This document shows, piece after piece, positions 5,940 to 6,612 of a DNA stretch of 6,612 bases. The DNA comes from an uncultured Prevotellaceae bacterium (GTDB lineage Bacteria; Bacteroidota; Bacteroidia; Bacteroidales; Bacteroidaceae), in contig CAMPCG010000165.1 of NCBI GenBank assembly GCA_946644025.1, forward strand, positions 1 to 6,612. The letters are read 5' to 3'. How positions within the stretch are numbered: the first letter of the stretch is position 1; each line of letters begins with the position of its first letter. The position numbers and the translations under genes are program-made. Under the pieces are notes generated by a model. It was not told the DNA's origin. It ran no database searches and was given only the letters and a program-made list of their open reading frames with translations.

Positions 5940-5963
5940 CCCAAGAATTACTAATTATTTATA

Positions 5964-6612
5964 ATGTATCAGCAGGAGACCATAAAGCCCTACGAGGCCG
6001 GCGGCGGTAAGGCGGCGCAGGTGGAGGCGATGTTCGACAACATTGCCCCTTCCTACGACAAGCTGAACCACAGGCTCTCCTGGAACATAGACCGCGGCTG
6101 GCGGCGCAAGGCTATCAGGGCGCTGATGCCCCATCAGCCGCAGACGGTGCTCGACATTGCCACCGGCACGGGCGACTTCGCCATACTGGCCGCACAGATG
6201 CTGAAGCCCCGACGGCTCGTGGGGGCAGACATCAGCGAAGGGATGATGGCCGTAGGGCGTGAGAAGGTGCAGCAGCTTGGACTACAGGACGTTATCTCCT
6301 TTGAGAAGGAGGACTGCTTGAACCTGTCTTACCCCGACGGGACGTTCGACGCGGTGACGGCGGCCTTCGGCATCCGCAACTTTGCCGACCTGGACCGGGG
6401 GCTCCGTGAGATGTGCCGCGTGCTGCGACCGGGAGGCCACCTGAGCATCGTGGAGCTGACCACACCCGTGGCGTTCCCGATGAAGCAGCTCTTCCATGTC
6501 TACAGCCACACCGTGCTGCCCGTCTACGGACGCCTCGTCTCCAAGGACCGGCAGGCCTACAGCTACCTGACAAAGACCATCGAGGCATTCCCGCAGGGCG
6601 AGCGCATGATGG
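5964..6612 (+). CDS. ubiE: Demethylmenaquinone methyltransferase UbiE/MenG (5' part, runs off the window)
   Basis: The frame from ATG 5964 is open to the window edge: 216 complete codons, with the 3' end missing. UbiE/MenG is the SAM-dependent C-methyltransferase for the last step of menaquinone synthesis; in Bacteroidetes, which use menaquinone, the demethylmenaquinone reaction is the relevant one. Signatures are [20 protein letters not shown] near the N-terminus, the Rossmann SAM-binding motif [12 protein letters not shown] (62-73), the acidic end of the second strand in GADISEGM, and the family motif FGIRNFADL followed by [16 protein letters not shown]. The leader is AT-rich just before the start with no Shine-Dalgarno sequence. 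It lies downstream of purC, separated by a strong inverted repeat, so it may be in the same transcript or have separate control. Confidence 0.96.
   Translation, partial: MYQQETIKPYEAGGGKAAQVEAMFDNIAPSYDKLNHRLSWNIDRGWRRKAIRALMPHQPQTVLDIATGTGDFAILAAQMLKPRRLVGADISEGMMAVGREKVQQLGLQDVISFEKEDCLNLSYPDGTFDAVTAAFGIRNFADLDRGLREMCRVLRPGGHLSIVELTTPVAFPMKQLFHVYSHTVLPVYGRLVSKDRQAYSYLTKTIEAFPQGERMM

Noticed and set aside
5820..5945. CRISPR array or tandem-repeat locus in the purC-ubiE gap
   Set aside because: There are no regularly spaced identical repeats with unique spacers; the arms form a single inverted repeat of degenerate units.

Overview
The window looks like a core-genome segment of a member of the Bacteroidales, most likely a Prevotella-like bacterium with fairly high GC. 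The evidence is the mutually consistent set of Bacteroidetes-type proteins (GldE-type CNNM/CBS protein, a lipoprotein with an S-D-D-D-E surface-export motif, a Bacteroidetes-style SAICAR synthase), the absence of Shine-Dalgarno sequences before the starts, and a TAnnTTTG-type promoter element ahead of purC. All protein genes and the tRNA are on the + strand.

Layout: tRNA-Gly(GCC) at 5-77; an unrecognised 185-residue protein (122-679); a short single-stranded-DNA-binding protein (739-1092); a GldE/CorC-like membrane protein (1119-2459, GTG start); a predicted surface-exposed beta-helix lipoprotein (2491-3882); TrmO, a tRNA t6A37 methyltransferase (3951-4628); a 258-bp gap with a repeat, a hairpin and a promoter; purC (4887-5846); a 117-bp gap dominated by a large inverted repeat; and the 5' part of ubiE/menG (5964 to the window edge). 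The first five protein genes are closely spaced (27-68 bp apart) and may be co-transcribed. purC appears to start a new transcription unit, with ubiE downstream. Functionally these are housekeeping genes: DNA maintenance, envelope, tRNA modification, purine synthesis and menaquinone synthesis. I see no phage, insertion sequence, CRISPR array or defence system.

The most unusual signal is in the gaps. They are filled with low-complexity C/A-rich or G/T-rich words (CTAACTC, CTAACACC, ACACCCAACACC, TCACCCC and complements), several arranged as inverted repeats. One 12-mer is shared, in opposite orientation, between the ssb-gldE and lipoprotein-trmO gaps. At three genes (ssb, trmO, purC) this repeat-like DNA runs into the coding sequence and supplies the stop codon, and at ssb and purC clearly the last few residues. 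The ssb product correspondingly lacks the usual acidic C-terminal tip. This looks like a dispersed intergenic repeat family shaping gene ends, and is the best candidate here for something little described.
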